A stretch of DNA of 20,098 bases from Larix sibirica (taxonomy: Eukaryota > Streptophyta > Pinopsida > Pinales > Pinaceae): the NCBI GenBank assembly GCA_004151065.3, contig NWUY0300015506.1, forward strand, positions 45,736-65,833, read 5' to 3'. Numbering within the stretch: position 1 is the first letter of the stretch; each line of letters starts with the position of its first letter. The position numbers and the translations under genes are program-made. Below the pieces are notes generated by a model. The model did no database searches. It was not told the DNA's origin and saw nothing but the letters and a program-made list of their open reading frames with translations. Below are positions 19,554 through 20,098 of the stretch, in pieces.

Positions 19554-20098
19554 ATGGTTGCTGCAAGCATTCATTAGGAATTTAGGTTGGAGGGTGCCTC
19601 CAAATATAGCCCTTGGAAAGTGTAAGTCAAGTTGGTTCTCAGGGAGAACGGGTTGTGGGAGTTAACGAACACATCCGTGACTATGTCGACAGATCCAAAG
19701 GACTTGGTAGCTCACAACCTAAAAGATGTGAAGGCCAGGAGGATTATCTTGGACGCGATGAAGGATCATTTGATCCTTCACATAGTTGAGAAGATGTCAA
19801 CCAAGGTGATGTGGGATGTTGTGACAAGTTTATATAAGAGTAAAAATAAAAAAGGAAGATGGTGTTGCAGGAGGAGCTAGGAAGCACCAAGATGTCTAAA
19901 ATTGATAATGTAGCTTCTTAATTCACCAGGATCACACACATTCGTGATAAGTTGGCAGCAGTTGGGTAGATTATGAAAGATATGGAATTGGCGAGGATTG
20001 CCTTGAATGGCTTCACTAAGCCATAGGAACGCTTTGTCAAAGGGATTGTTGCATGAGAGAATCTCCTTGTTGCAGGAGGAGCTCAGAAGCACCAAGAT
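19554..20098 (+). pseudogene. Ty1/copia gag pseudogene, cut by the window end
   Basis: The frame from ATG 19554 contains LEGASKYSPWK, then VLRENGLWEL, MSTDPKDLVA, VKARRIILDAMKDHLI and VMWDVVTSLYKSKN. These are the hallmarks of copia gag (UBN2/retrotran_gag_2-like, the capsid region). A frameshift in the A-rich run near 19845-19858 moves the reading to the frame of 19859, where VLQEELGSTKMSKIDN, RDKLAAVG, ALNGFTKP and FVKGIVA follow. In-frame stops are TAG 19575, TAA 19623, TAA 19919, TAG 19967, TAG 20024 and TGA 20054. The element cannot make Gag and no protease, integrase or reverse transcriptase lies within the window. Confidence 0.9.
19864..20098 (+). repeat. Direct repeat in gag, offset 205 bp
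   Basis: Bases 19864-19893 (GTTGCAGGAGGAGCTAGGAA and on) recur at 20069-20098 with two differences, and the window ends inside the second copy. The second copy is in a different frame from the preceding gag text and replaces the PDW-type sequence normally expected after ENL. This suggests a tandem duplication or rearrangement that continues beyond the window. Confidence 0.75.

Overview
The window looks like nuclear DNA of a land plant, most likely a seed plant. The evidence is an intron-rich gene for a plant-only DNA methyltransferase family, AT-rich introns, and decayed Ty1/copia retrotransposon sequence with a tRNA-Met-type primer site. A gymnosperm is possible, but nothing here decides that, and no species is claimed.

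Layout. (1) 1-6118 is a gene-free, very AT-rich block. It opens with a foldback of about 147 bp and continues as a degenerate tandem array. The array period is about 130 bp on the left, sharpens to about 92 bp near 4180-5560, and breaks into shorter pieces up to 6118. (2) 6119-6605 is a richer-GC intergenic stretch with the presumed promoter and 5' UTR. (3) 6606-13491 is one complete gene of 21 coding exons. Spliced by hand it gives an uninterrupted 924-residue chromomethylase of the CMT3/CMT1 type: repeat-bearing N-terminus, BAH domain, and a cytosine-C5 methyltransferase domain with an embedded chromodomain. Two of its 20 introns are GC-AG. (4) 13492-16392 is 3' flank without a supported gene; it holds a diverged tandem duplication of about 280 bp. 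(5) 16393-17034 is a long inverted repeat whose right arm looks like an LTR end followed by a primer binding site. (6) About 17961-20098 is a second, different copia-type element: probable LTR, primer site, leader of about 1 kb, and a gag reading frame broken by stops and a frameshift. The window ends inside it.

How the parts relate. The only apparently functional gene encodes an enzyme that, by family knowledge, reads H3K9me2 through its BAH and chromo domains and maintains CHG methylation on transposons and repeats. It sits between a tandem array and dead retrotransposons, which are typical targets of that pathway. Whether these neighbours affect its expression cannot be told from sequence. 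I found no convincing new multi-gene system. The most unusual points are in-frame repeat expansions in the N-terminus and inside the chromodomain, two GC-AG introns in one gene, the array beside the promoter, and the inverted LTR-like pair.
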